From: Pseudomonas sp. Root71
GTDB lineage: Bacteria; Pseudomonadota; Gammaproteobacteria; Pseudomonadales; Pseudomonadaceae
Direction of reading: 5' to 3'
Length of the DNA: 64,000 bases
Assembly (NCBI RefSeq): GCF_001429045.1
Contig: NZ_LMHY01000022.1
Coordinates: 86,320 to 150,319, forward strand
Part shown: piece by piece, positions 10,101 through 21,584 of the stretch
How the letters are laid out: each line of letters opens with the position of its first letter
Numbering within the stretch: the first letter of the stretch is position 1
Notes under the pieces: model-generated
What the model saw: only the letters and a program-made list of their open reading frames with translations
Database searches by the model: none
Told to the model about the DNA's origin: nothing
Position numbers and translations under genes: made by a program

Positions 10101-10755
10101 CAACAGCGAACTGCGGGAGGTTCTGTTCGCCAGTTCGAGTACTCATGGCACCTGTGTCGACGGGCGAATCCTCACGTTCAGCGGGCTGGAAAGCAAAGTG
10201 TTCACCCACAATGCCTTGCTCGACATTGCGCCTGGAGGCCTGAGTGTGAAGGGTCAGGCACTGCTGAAGCTGTCCAGGCAACTGTTTCGACTGGACAAGA
10301 TCGATGATCTGGCGACCAAGGCCGCGGTTCGATCCGGTGGGGATGAGGCCGAGGTGCGCCTGGGTTATCGAATCGGCCTGACGGAGGGCTGGGATGACGG
10401 CCTGATCCTGCCGGGTCAGCCGAAACACATGACGTATGCGTCGGGCGTCACGCGGCAACAACTGGCGGACGCGCGCGCGGAGGTCGTCAATGCGGAGCAG
10501 TCCGACGGGTTTTACGAAGACTTGATCCAGCGCGACTATTGGGTGAGCTATCTGAAGGAGAAATACCCTGAAGAGTTCACGGCACTTGATGAAGCGGAGA
10601 ATCAGGCGGGGGAGGAGGATGACGTCGATGACGCTGCCCTTTTGACTCAGATGTTCGAACAGACGGCGGCGCGCAACGCGAAGATGATCGAGTTGTCCCG
10701 CAAGGAGGTTGCGGGTAAAGAACCGCAACCAGGGACATCGGCCGGGAACAGCTGA
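4159..10755 (+). CDS. Giant LRR protein with NEL-type E3 ubiquitin ligase domain (effector/toxin)
   Basis: A 2198-residue protein. The start MSTHPPSVPRQH follows a good AGGAG site; the frame is open 31 codons upstream without a better start. Order of parts: a roughly 1000-residue N-terminal region of the DUF6543/dermonecrotic-toxin type seen in Pseudomonas, including hydrophobic helices near residues 470-550; three leucine-rich-repeat blocks near residues 1050-1220, 1345-1510 and 1680-1870; an acidic linker near 1888-1913; and a C-terminal NEL (IpaH/SspH-type) domain near 1930-2170. The NEL catalytic Cys-X-Asp motif is present as GTCVDGR with Cys1999, so the ligase should be active. NEL enzymes transfer ubiquitin to eukaryotic host proteins. 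No type III chaperone, hrp box or secretion genes lie nearby and no signal peptide is seen, so the delivery route is unknown. It stands alone between DUF2970 and metH. Confidence 0.85.
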   Translation: MSTHPPSVPRQHLVPGRNSIHRELLEQQTPDWLIDATPQRRAAIKASGSLPPQWYQRASREQKQALKDLFNDSFVSQARLDKTMSSLPDAESFAEPILRKALKEQFGVEVDVNKTLVCLRRALEVSALEIEIASFEVMKLSLLQAALHNFEASECEEGAFHRGSGFVIETSTPGTFEVATFSMSVRQFLSLCRKLDIGAQYQTRLKAFFQPADAQKETALREQFVASQKAALKAAAELALLKKDIEPDDYEMILSVVNGEVHPRLGNRPVWFRDLSLMKRRMTGCVVFGICEQYRYSSDFIVYIPHDPEHPLKRYTPERMRAEFKRQFTALGASPSSDGPTEHQRYFSQFVAYADRPYYFSQFTRKAADAPADPLHSIWVKVAQYIPVLSPVARIKELPPEHSVKRERVEDPYLDPVDVTRKGAAGIWSANTDLWTYLYEQNRAKVIADARSHAVPTADVDATVRAKKLNHLLEIGMLGLNMVSMFVPVLGEIMLTVMAGQLLYESFEGAIEWSEGDRTAAKAHLIDVAENLALIAAMAGAGKALGKLVPLAPEPVIEGLDAIKRADGTTRLWKPDLKAYERNVELGDDTVPNSLGQFRANRRTYIRQAGKVYEITFDSSVKKWRIKHPSDTGAWRPILEHNGHGAWRHTLERPLEWDRLTLLRRMGHATEALTDEQLLTLADASGATDNALRKMHLDHLPPPPGLVELLSAFEAAPGSSEAGKGPVATLRRACPGLSESAANRVLQDANAEELARWQTTRRIPLNMLEEGRWYARQGRVNQAFAGLHLERMASADSRWLALHSLEKLPGWSDSVRLEVRDGHVEGPLIDGIGSQTAVTRKYVVKKGPAYQAFDERGEELNGIPRNEDNFYSSIMHALPDSARQALGVPHVAQGSQLRKAIIDHAVAHRSELAQSLETRTGKHANFKPPVRINERLVGYYASGRGHGINPSLASRVRDVYPALTEQQANGFVLAQLRAGKTDGQIYGLLQTRLREWETLEATLDHWVGEPSPNAALELMLGGKASVAQSLKQSWRNSPLAAEQARFTLLELTCDQALPSLPADFSHVRDLYVRGRCITDANADALLGNFPKLRKLRINATGNQFSNVPEIIGTMPELTDLSLYSSAPYAADMPTRLGALTRLEYLNVYCSAFTPIALDVSQLRNLRLLEVLAPSLFEWPAGVLELPRLERLNLKGTGIRTLPDGIFNGHETLWSGLSLDWSNFLRENFRPAYEYAKSLPPHLVDLEEMVRDYSKGELRRLGEGLNENHETLFNRFVEQWPDAEARYGAIEALSEQNTVLNRNLNDWGEMPIAVNEMTGRILATSSLRACWRKGVFKRYGARADASVLDLPNLGLSSFPELPAGAFPEVQTLYLRSNQAPAAQIRGFISGFSELQTLELRGCGLTEIPIGPKDLGKLTQLDLSSNAIVVDSGVQQGLDGLKMLEYLDLGSNPLNTLDVSAMTHLKALNLRATELGEWPAGAQDLPDLTWLDLRDSKISELPGAVLENEVLLKTNLGGSPLTPQADAMLRTAWQRIEAARVLPEGTLQRFALEPIPLGFPPSESGFSIAQHLLTLPEVPAGEGAEVFTRRLQRLKPALADDEALHALEQMRERGVTEVQISERLAGWEQTFEALTRQLNGWIFTRGVRDTGWIISSSIRRLGALRILECWRQGLAGVEGVANAVLDLSGLQLGDFPTLPGTFGHVGRLDLTGVKLTRTGSDGFLAAFTRLKTLELNGNGLEAVPEPVQHMDRLERLELSSNRLDDAEHLYDSLSNLERLNQLDLSYNELESFDLDVFEALVTLDLRNNNLTQWPGGVLDAAHLRVLNLSGNGITSVPAQALDGNHNVLMIGIDLSDNNLVLESLERLRDYRDSGARDTVLGLSRDELDELLDDAQDQGDSDSIESDEELPDVEPDSAQQAPWLANAPPEELAGKSEIWNQLAAEPDSAAFFHLLERLQDTREFRVANADLTRRVWTVMEAAASNSELREVLFASSSTHGTCVDGRILTFSGLESKVFTHNALLDIAPGGLSVKGQALLKLSRQLFRLDKIDDLATKAAVRSGGDEAEVRLGYRIGLTEGWDDGLILPGQPKHMTYASGVTRQQLADARAEVVNAEQSDGFYEDLIQRDYWVSYLKEKYPEEFTALDEAENQAGEEDDVDDAALLTQMFEQTAARNAKMIELSRKEVAGKEPQPGTSAGNS

Positions 10756-10771
10756 ATCAGCCGCTGGACAA

Positions 10772-10803
10772 CCACTGTGGGAGCAAGCTCGCTCCCACAG
10801 TGG
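10772..10803. repeat. REP-type hairpin between convergent genes
   Basis: A perfect 13-base inverted repeat, CCACTGTGGGAGC and its complement, with a 6-base loop. It is a single unit of the TGTGGGAGC REP family and lies between the convergent toxin and metH genes, where it may also act as a transcript end. No T-run follows, so it is not a classical terminator. Confidence 0.75.
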
Positions 10804-10808
10804 GTCAC

Positions 10809-14519
<3,711 letters not shown>

Positions 14520-14598
14520 TTGGACTACTCGGTAAGGCCATGACGAAGGGCCGGGATGATAGCAAACCTGTGCGCTTTTGGAGCATGACTCGAATTTG

Positions 14599-14615
14599 CA
14601 TGAATATCGTTCATG
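14599..14615. promoter_or_regulatory. Candidate MetR-binding palindrome
   Basis: CATGAATATCGTTCATG is a perfect palindrome around a 5-base centre and contains the MetR consensus TGAA-N5-TTCA. It lies between divergent metH and cti, 80 bases from the metH start and 61 bases from the cti start. MetR activates metH in gammaproteobacteria, so this fits control of metH; whether cti is affected is open. Confidence 0.6.
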
Positions 14616-14675
14616 TTGGTAAGGATGACAGACCGGTAGAATCGCGGCGTTTTTTCAGGATTCAGGACCAGGGAC

Positions 14676-16985
14676 ATGTCGTATCGCTTCGTCATCGGCA
14701 CATTGTTGTTGTGTTTAAGCTGGGGCGCTCTGGCGCAAGGCCCGGTGATTCCCACTGCCATTTCACCTGCTATTTCCTATAGCCGTGACATTCAACCGAT
14801 CTTCACTGAAAAGTGCGTGGCCTGCCACGCCTGCTACGACGCCGCCTGTCAGCTCAACCTGGGCAGCGGTGAGGGCGCGGCACGTGGCGCAACCAAAGTC
14901 CCGGTCTACGACGGTGACCGTCGTCAGGCGGTTGCACCGACCCGACTGTTCTATGACGCTTCCGGCAAACAGGCCTGGCAGCAAAAGGGCTTTTATTCGG
15001 TACTCGATACCCAGGGCAGCCAGGCTGCACTGATGGCGCGGATGCTGGAGCTTGGCCACAAGACTCCGTTGCAACCCAACGCGAAGTTGCCGGAAGACAT
15101 CGTCCTGGGCCTGAATCGGGAAAACATGTGTGCCATGCCCGGGGAGTTCGACGGCTACGCCGCCAGGCATCCAAAAGAGGGCATGCCGCTGGCAGTGACC
15201 GGCCTGACCGACCAGCAGTACCAGACGCTGCAGCGCTGGCTGGCGGCAGGCGCGCCGATCGATCAGCTGGCGCTGGCGCCCAGCGCCAGGGAAGCCTTGC
15301 AGGTGGTGCAATGGGAAAACCTGCTCAATGCGCCGGGCGCCCGGGAAAGCCTGGTGGGGCGCTGGCTGTTCGAGCACTGGTTCCTCGCCCATCTCTACTT
15401 CAAGGACGGTGAGCCTGGGCATTTCTTCCAGTGGGTGCGTTCGCGCACCCCGACCGGCCAGCCGATTGACCTGATCAACACCCGTCGCCCGAACGATGAT
15501 CCGGGCACGCAGTTCTACTATCGCTTGTGGCCGGTGCAGGGCGTGATCGTGCACAAGACCCACATCACCTATGCGCTGAGTCCGGCGAAACTGGCGCGGG
15601 TCAAGAGCCTGTTCTACAGCGGCAACTGGCAGGTCGACGCATTGCCGGGCTATGGACCGCAGAGCCGGGCCAACCCGTTTGCCACCTTCGAAGCGATTCC
15701 GGCCCAGGCGCGCTATCAGTTCATGCTCGATAACGCCGAGTACTTCGTGCGCACCTTTATCCGTGGGCCAGTGTGTCGCGGTCAGATCGCCACGGACGTG
15801 ATCCGCGATAATTTCTGGGCGCTGTTCCAGGCGCCCGAGCACGACCTGTATGTCACCGATCCGAATTATCGCGGGCAAGCCACGCCGTTGCTGGCCATGC
15901 CGGGGCAGAACGATGATGTCGGCAGCGTCCTCAGCCTGTGGCACGACTACCGTGACAAGCGAAATGAATACGAAGCCTTGCGCCGGGACAGCTACGCCGA
16001 TGAGCCCGCGCCAAGCTGGTCGACCCTCTGGGCCGGCAACGACAATGCGTTGCTGAGTATCTTCCGCCATTTCGACAGTGCTTCAGTGACCAAGGGTCTG
16101 ATCGGCGAGGTGCCGCAAACCGTATGGCTGTTCGACTATCCGCTGCTGGAGCGCACCTACTATCAATTGGCGGTGAACTTCGATGTGTTCGGCAACCTGT
16201 CCCACCAAGCCCAGACGCGCTTGTATTTCGACCTGATCCGCAACGGCGCCGAGCAGAATTTCCTGCGCCTGATGCCCGCCGATTCCCGGGATGACTACCT
16301 GGACGACTGGTATCAAAACAGTGGCAAATTCAAGATGTGGCTCGACTACGAGACCATCGATGACGACAAGCCGACCGCGCTGAAGCTGAACCCGGCTGAT
16401 CCCAAGCGTGACTTTGCCAATCAGCTGCTGGCCCGATACGGCGACCTTAACGCCAGGCCTGACCCGATCAATCGCTGCGACGGCGCCTATTGTTCACGGC
16501 CGAACATCGACCCGGACCTGCAAAGTGCCGAGCAGGCGCTCAGTCGCCTGACTTCGCGTCCGGCTGCGGGGCTGAAGGTCATCGACCTGTTGCCGGAAGC
16601 CACTATGCTACGTATCGAAACCAGCAGCGGCAAGCGTGAGGTCTACAGCCTGCTGCGTAACCGTGCCCATAGCAACGTGGCGTTTTTGCTCGGTGAATCA
16701 CTGCGTTACCAACCGGGGCTCGACACCCTGACGATTTTCCCGGGTGTGCTCAGCAGCTACCCGAACTTCATGTTCAACATCCCGGCCGGGCAAGTGCCGG
16801 CGTTTGTGGATGCGATGGAAAGCGCCAAGGACACCGACAGCTTCGAGAAAATCGTCGAACGTTGGGGAGTACGTCGCAGTCATCCGCAATTCTGGTTCTA
16901 TTTCCATGATCTGAGCCGCTACATCCAGGAAAACGATCCGGTGGAAGAGGGCGTGCTGGACATGAACCGCTACGAGAACCTTTGA
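14676..16985 (+). CDS. cti: Fatty acid cis/trans isomerase (periplasmic cytochrome c type)
   Basis: A 769-residue Cti. The enzyme turns cis-unsaturated acyl chains of membrane phospholipids into trans chains, which stiffens the membrane against solvents and heat; it works in the periplasm and is a hallmark of Pseudomonas. A Sec signal peptide is visible (residues 1-21, ending ALAQG). The heme c motif is CVACH at about residue 44-48, within EKCVACHACYDAACQ, and family segments such as NTRRPNDDPGTQFYYR and FMFNIPAGQ are present. The length matches the family. It is divergent from metH and followed by a REP doublet. Cti is usually constitutive and controlled by substrate access rather than by transcription. 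Confidence 0.96.
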   Translation: MSYRFVIGTLLLCLSWGALAQGPVIPTAISPAISYSRDIQPIFTEKCVACHACYDAACQLNLGSGEGAARGATKVPVYDGDRRQAVAPTRLFYDASGKQAWQQKGFYSVLDTQGSQAALMARMLELGHKTPLQPNAKLPEDIVLGLNRENMCAMPGEFDGYAARHPKEGMPLAVTGLTDQQYQTLQRWLAAGAPIDQLALAPSAREALQVVQWENLLNAPGARESLVGRWLFEHWFLAHLYFKDGEPGHFFQWVRSRTPTGQPIDLINTRRPNDDPGTQFYYRLWPVQGVIVHKTHITYALSPAKLARVKSLFYSGNWQVDALPGYGPQSRANPFATFEAIPAQARYQFMLDNAEYFVRTFIRGPVCRGQIATDVIRDNFWALFQAPEHDLYVTDPNYRGQATPLLAMPGQNDDVGSVLSLWHDYRDKRNEYEALRRDSYADEPAPSWSTLWAGNDNALLSIFRHFDSASVTKGLIGEVPQTVWLFDYPLLERTYYQLAVNFDVFGNLSHQAQTRLYFDLIRNGAEQNFLRLMPADSRDDYLDDWYQNSGKFKMWLDYETIDDDKPTALKLNPADPKRDFANQLLARYGDLNARPDPINRCDGAYCSRPNIDPDLQSAEQALSRLTSRPAAGLKVIDLLPEATMLRIETSSGKREVYSLLRNRAHSNVAFLLGESLRYQPGLDTLTIFPGVLSSYPNFMFNIPAGQVPAFVDAMESAKDTDSFEKIVERWGVRRSHPQFWFYFHDLSRYIQENDPVEEGVLDMNRYENL

Positions 16986-16998
16986 ACCACTGGGCCCT

Positions 16999-17079
16999 CC
17001 TGTAGGAGCTGCCGCAGGCTGCGATCTTTTGATCAAAAAAACAAATCAAGAGATCGCAGCCTGCGGCAGCTCCTACAGG
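16999..17079. repeat. REP doublet (inverted pair)
   Basis: Two perfect 29-base arms (16999-17027 and 17051-17079) in inverted orientation, each carrying TGTAGGAGCTGCCGCAGG. This is an extragenic palindromic REP doublet (a REPIN-like unit) of the type scattered in P. fluorescens genomes; it could form a long hairpin in the cti transcript. Confidence 0.85.
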
Positions 17080-17117
17080 GAGAGATCATCGGGATCTTTT
17101 CCCGACAAAAATACTAG

Positions 17118-17759
<642 letters not shown>

Positions 17760-17787
17760 GTAAGGTGTTCGCTGCGGCATAAAAGAC

Positions 17788-17849
17788 CGCAGCCTTCGGC
17801 AGCTCCTACAGGTGTACGCATTCTGTTGTAGGAGCTGCCGAAGGCTGCG
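17788..17849. repeat. REP doublet (inverted pair)
   Basis: Arms CGCAGCCTTCGGCAGCTCC... (17788-17810) and its complement (17827-17849), 16 bases apart, of the same TGTAGGAGCTGCCG family as the doublet after cti but with a CCGAAGG variant. It lies between the convergent nfuA and cobM genes. Confidence 0.85.
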
Positions 17850-17860
17850 ATCTTTTGATT

Positions 17861-18607
17861 TTAAGGGCGGTAGAGATGCGCATGCCCCGCGCGATACAGC
17901 GACGACTCGCTGAAGTGGTCACTGCCCAGCACCCGTCCCACCAGAATCAACGCCGTACGGCGAAAGCCCTTGGCTTCAACTTTCCCGGCAATATCCTCAA
18001 GCGTGCCCACCACCCAATCCTGATCCGGCCAGCTCGCGCGGTGAACCACTGCAATCGGGCAATCGGCGCCGTAATGGGGCAGCAGTTCCTCAACGATCTT
18101 CGCCAGGTGATTGACCCCCAAGTGAATCGCCATGGTCGCGCCGTGCTGCGCCAGGCTGGAGAATTCCTCTCCGGGAGGCATGGCGGTTTTGTCGGCGTAA
18201 CGCGTCAGGATCACGCTTTGCGAAATGTCCGGCAGCGTCAGTTCCGCGCCCAAGAGCGCAGCGCAAGCGGCTGTGGCCGTCACGCCAGGGACGATTTCGA
18301 ACGCAATGCCCAGCTCACGCAGATAGCGAATCTGCTCGCCAATGGCGCCATACAGGCTCGGATCGCCGGAGTGCACCCGGGCCACATCCTGGCCCTTGGC
18401 GTGGGCGCTCTTGATCAGGTCGATGATCTGTTCCAGGTGCAGTTCGGCGCTGTTGACCACCTGTTCGGCACAGTGACCTTCCAGCACGGCGGCAGGCACC
18501 AGGGAGCCGGCATAAATGATCACCGGACAGCTGCGAATCAGCCGCTGGCCCTTGACGGTAATCAGTTCGGGGTCGCCGGGACCTGCGCCAATGAAGTAGA
18601 CGGTCAT
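17861..18607 (-). CDS. cobM: Precorrin-4 C(11)-methyltransferase
   Basis: A 248-residue SAM-dependent methyltransferase of aerobic cobalamin synthesis; it methylates precorrin-4 at C-11 to give precorrin-5. Family motifs are visible: VYFIGAGPGDPELITVKG at the start, then PVIIYAGSLVP, RVHSGDPSLYGAIGEQ and EIVPGVTATAACAA. The start MTVYFIGAG is chosen over an upstream open frame of 41 codons because the family begins exactly here. It lies downstream of cobE in the same direction, with 85 bases between. The product feeds the cobalamin needed by MetH. Confidence 0.95.
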   Translation of the reverse strand: MTVYFIGAGPGDPELITVKGQRLIRSCPVIIYAGSLVPAAVLEGHCAEQVVNSAELHLEQIIDLIKSAHAKGQDVARVHSGDPSLYGAIGEQIRYLRELGIAFEIVPGVTATAACAALLGAELTLPDISQSVILTRYADKTAMPPGEEFSSLAQHGATMAIHLGVNHLAKIVEELLPHYGADCPIAVVHRASWPDQDWVVGTLEDIAGKVEAKGFRRTALILVGRVLGSDHFSESSLYRAGHAHLYRP

Positions 18608-18692
18608 CGTCGGTTCCTGTGGGGAAAAAAAGGGGCTGAACAGGGCTTCAGATGAAGAATGTTCATGATCAAAGGCGGGGATTATCGGTTTT

Positions 18693-19106
18693 TTACGCAG
18701 CGCCAGCCAATGCCAGGGTTGCCTGGGCATATTTTTGTCGTGGAATCAGCAGCTTTGCCGGGGCCTGGGCCAATTGTTCCGCCAGCGCCAGGGCGGCGCT
18801 TTCCGCCACGCCGTAGCAACCGGTGCGTTCAAAGGCTATTTGCGATTGATGACTGAGTTGCGGTTCATAAGCGGCCAGTTGTTCACTGCTGAAATACATC
18901 AGTTCCAGGCCAAGCTGCTGAGCCAGTTCGATCAGCGCAGGTTCGTCGCGCTTCAAATCGATGCTGGCCAGTGCCTTGATTGCATGCAGGGGAATTTGAT
19001 GCGCGGCCAACGCCTGGTCGAGCAGCGCTCGCAACGTGCTGACAGGGCAGCCTCGCTGGCAGCCCAGGCCGACCACCAGGGTCGGCGCTGTGCTGATATC
19101 CGTCAT
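18693..19106 (-). CDS. cobE: Cobalamin biosynthesis protein CobE (CbiG C-terminal type)
   Basis: A 137-residue CobE protein of the aerobic B12 pathway, homologous to the C-terminal domain of CbiG. Visible are TLVVGLGCQRGCPVSTL near the N terminus, IKALASIDLKRDEPAL in the middle, and GVAESAALALA near the C terminus, which is the usual order. Its ATG overlaps the TGA of the preceding cbtA fragment (ATGA), showing that the two were once translationally coupled in a cbtA-cobE-cobM operon. Because the cbtA 5' part has been lost, cobE may now depend on the promoter of the wecB-nfrB operon upstream; that is inference. Confidence 0.9.
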   Translation of the reverse strand: MTDISTAPTLVVGLGCQRGCPVSTLRALLDQALAAHQIPLHAIKALASIDLKRDEPALIELAQQLGLELMYFSSEQLAAYEPQLSHQSQIAFERTGCYGVAESAALALAEQLAQAPAKLLIPRQKYAQATLALAGAA

Positions 19107-19726
19107 GCGTGGTATTGACCATCGCTTTTGCGACGGAACAACCAGGCGCTGATCAGGCCCAGGGCCAGCCAGAACGCCACGTTGGTCAGTTGCGAAGCGA
19201 TTTTGAACTGGGTTTCCAGCGCCTCTGGAGCGAGCATCGAATGCACTTGCGGTTGCGGTGCGCCAATCACATGGGGAACGGCGAGGATCGCCGCACCGAG
19301 GACTTTCATCAGCCAGTGACGGCTGAACACGATCAGCGCGATACCGACGGCGGTGGAGGCGGCGGTACCGATCCACCACAGTTGCCGTTGTGCCAGGTCG
19401 GCCGCGGCAGTGCCTGGCAATTCAGGCGGCAGGCCGAGGGTCGGCGCGAGCACGAAGGTCGCGTAACCGGCCAGGCCCCAGAGCAGGCCCTGCGAGGTTT
19501 TGGTCGGCGCACGCAAGGTGTACAGACCGGCCAGCATCAGGGCGAAACCGACGGCCACCACCAGGTTGCCACCGGTGGTCGACAGCACGCGCTGCCAGCC
19601 ATCTTCCGGCTCCCAGGCTTGTGCATCGTGGGTGTGGGCAGCCATCGCACCGTCGGCGTGTTCATGCACTTCAACAGCGGCCGGTTCGGATTTTTCGTAG
19701 GTCTCGGCCTGCAAAATCAGCGGGGC
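19103..19726 (-). pseudogene. cbtA: Cobalt transporter subunit CbtA, 5'-truncated by fusion to nfrB
   Basis: Coding similarity to CbtA (predicted cobalt transporter) starts abruptly at APLILQAETYEK and runs to the natural C terminus LFRRKSDGQYHA. Present are the His-rich loop (EVHEHADGAMAAHTHDAQ) and about four hydrophobic segments. The usual N terminus, roughly 25-30 residues with the first membrane helix, is missing. Upstream of 19726 the DNA encodes NfrB in another frame. A shared GCCCC at 19722-19726 fits a microhomology deletion. No start codon with a ribosome-binding site is seen at the new 5' end, so the protein is probably not made in functional form. CbtB, the usual small partner, is also absent. 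Confidence 0.85.
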
Positions 19727-20129
19727 GTGCGCACACCACTTTGTGCACATTGGGATAATGCCGGCACACTGCATCGACGTCGGCCTGGGTCTCGGCGTCG
19801 TTGGGGTAGGTGCCGACGAAAATCTGATAGTTCTCGTAGTCGATGGTCGAGGCGGCCAGGCGCGCCATTTCACCGACCACACCGACTTCGTTCCACGCCG
19901 GCACCATGATCGCCAGGGGTTTTTCGCCGATGGAGTACAGCCGTTGCTCATCGGCGCGGTCGAATTTTTCATAGATTCGCCAGCGCCGGATCAGTTTGCG
20001 GGTCCAGTACACCAGGTCGATGAACAGGTCATCGAGCCCGAGCAGGAACATCAGCAGGGCCAGGGTAATCGCGAGGTATTTGAGTCCGAACAACACATAG
20101 GCAAAGAGGTCGACAAACACCAGGCTCAT
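19722..20129 (-). pseudogene. nfrB: NfrB-type glycosyltransferase, 3'-truncated
   Basis: The first about 136 codons of an NfrB-like protein: MSLVFVDLFAYVLFG, a membrane segment, then KPLAIMVPAWNEVGVVGEM, the start of a family 2 glycosyltransferase domain. Similarity stops after HKVVCARP, where the frame runs into cbtA DNA and ends at a stop at 19671. The catalytic DXD region, the C-terminal membrane helices and the c-di-GMP-binding domain expected in NfrB are all gone. In E. coli NfrB makes a poly-N-acetylmannosamine-type surface glycan used as a phage N4 receptor, with UDP-ManNAc supplied by WecB. Its ATG overlaps the wecB stop codon (ATGA). Confidence 0.85.
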
Positions 20130-21277
20130 ACGGCTTTACCCGCTGTACGGTGTTTGAGCCATACGCCGAGTCGATTGGCGATGCGCTCACTGGCGTGCCC
20201 GTCGCCATAAGGGCTGTGGACCCGGCTCATGCGCTCGAAAGTGGCCTCATCATCGAACAACAGGCTCGACTCATTGACGATGCGGTCGGTATCGGTGCCC
20301 ACCAGCACCACCGTTCCGCCTTCGAGCGCCGTTGGCCGCTCCGTGACATCGCGCAGCACCAACAACGGCTTGCCAATGGCCGGGGCTTCCTCCTGGATGC
20401 CGCCGGAGTCGGTGAGAATGAAATAAGCGCGGTCCATCAGCCAGACGAAGTGCTGGTAATCCTGCGGCGCCACCAGATAGATATTGGGTTTGTCCGAGAG
20501 GACGCTGTAGACCGCCTTTTGCACCTGCGGATTGAGGTGCACCGGGTAGACGAATTGCACGTCGGGATAACGTTCGGCGAGGATGGCCAGGGCCTGGCAG
20601 ATGTTGCGAAAACCGCCGCCGAAGTTCTCCCGGCGATGCCCGGTGATCAGCACCATGCGTCGGTTGTCGTCGAGCACGGCCAGCGGCGAATCGGCGGCCG
20701 GGTGCCAGTGGACTTCCTGTTGGTGTTTGCGCATCCATACCAGCGCGTCGATCACCGTGTTACCGGTGACTTCGATGTTGGCCTTGGACACACCTTCGCG
20801 CAGCAGGTTGTCCTGGTTGATGAGGGTTGGTGCGAAATGCAGGTCGGCGATGACGCCGGTCAGGTGTCGGTTGGCTTCCTCCGGCCAGGGTGCGCGCAAG
20901 TTGCCGGTACGCAACCCCGCCTCGACGTGGCCGATGGGTATCTGGCGATTGAAGGCGGCGAGGGCGGCAATGAAGCTGGTGGTGGTATCGCCGTGCACCA
21001 GCACGATATCCGGATGCACCCGCTCGTAGGCTTTGTCGAGATGTCCCAGCAATTGTTCGGAGAGACCGTTGAGGGTCTGGCCCTGGGTCATCACCTGCAA
21101 GTCCTCATCGACTGTCAGCTCGAACGAGTCGAGGACCTGCTTGAGCATTTCCCGGTGCTGGCCCGTGGAGCAGATGTTCAGGGTGATACCCGGCCAATTG
21201 CGCAGAACCCGTGCCAATGGGGCCATCTTGATGGCCTCCGGACGCGTACCGAAAACCATCATGACTTTAAAAGACAT
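20126..21277 (-). CDS. wecB: UDP-N-acetylglucosamine 2-epimerase (non-hydrolysing)
   Basis: A 383-residue epimerase making UDP-N-acetylmannosamine from UDP-GlcNAc. Family motifs are visible: VMMVFGTRPEAIKMAPL at the N terminus, CSTGQHREML, VHGDTTTSF, HVEAGLRTGN, LITGHRRENFGGG and DSGGIQEEAPAIGKP. The ATG at 21277 follows a strong AGGAGG; a TTG one codon upstream is less likely. It is the first gene of a wecB-nfrB pair dedicated in pseudomonads to an N4-receptor-type exopolysaccharide. Because nfrB behind it is destroyed, the UDP-ManNAc may have lost its main use here unless other glycan genes elsewhere draw on it. Confidence 0.94.
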   Translation of the reverse strand: MSFKVMMVFGTRPEAIKMAPLARVLRNWPGITLNICSTGQHREMLKQVLDSFELTVDEDLQVMTQGQTLNGLSEQLLGHLDKAYERVHPDIVLVHGDTTTSFIAALAAFNRQIPIGHVEAGLRTGNLRAPWPEEANRHLTGVIADLHFAPTLINQDNLLREGVSKANIEVTGNTVIDALVWMRKHQQEVHWHPAADSPLAVLDDNRRMVLITGHRRENFGGGFRNICQALAILAERYPDVQFVYPVHLNPQVQKAVYSVLSDKPNIYLVAPQDYQHFVWLMDRAYFILTDSGGIQEEAPAIGKPLLVLRDVTERPTALEGGTVVLVGTDTDRIVNESSLLFDDEATFERMSRVHSPYGDGHASERIANRLGVWLKHRTAGKAV

Positions 21278-21584
21278 CAACCCTCCTGGGACCGCGCACG
21301 CCGATTACGTCGCGGCTGCTAAAACCGGTTATTTCCTGGACATAGAATAAAGCAGCCGGATGGGCGGTTGTCCAATGAAGCTGCTCTGAGTCGCGGGTTT
21401 TGCTTCGAATGGGTTCATGAGCAGCCAATTGAGAACCTGATACCCATTGCTCTGATTGAAAACAAATTCCAATCTCCCTCACATTCCCTCCACATCCTGT
21501 GGCAAACTTTCTGCTCTCTATTCCGTTGTTGCACACCTAGTTCCGGTATAGCGGAATAAACACTTCCAGTCAGGAGAAACACTC
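21278..21584. other. Intergenic region with divergent promoters
   Basis: About 300 bases between divergent wecB and the RidA gene. It is AT-richer than its surroundings, as expected for two promoters. The only clear structure is the TTCCG-N6-CGGAA palindrome near the RidA end, listed separately. No ORF with a credible ribosome-binding site was seen. Confidence 0.4.
21541..21556. promoter_or_regulatory. Candidate operator, TTCCG-N6-CGGAA palindrome
   Basis: TTCCGGTATAGCGGAA is an inverted repeat with 5-base arms, 28 bases before the RidA start codon, close to where a promoter would end. IclR-family regulators often bind short palindromes with TTCC/GGAA arms, and an IclR-type gene is the second gene of this cluster. 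Assignment to that protein is inference. Confidence 0.4.

Noticed and set aside
14520..14680. SAM, SAH or cobalamin riboswitch upstream of metH
   Set aside because: The leader is too short and lacks conserved riboswitch segments; the MetR-type palindrome explains the regulation better.
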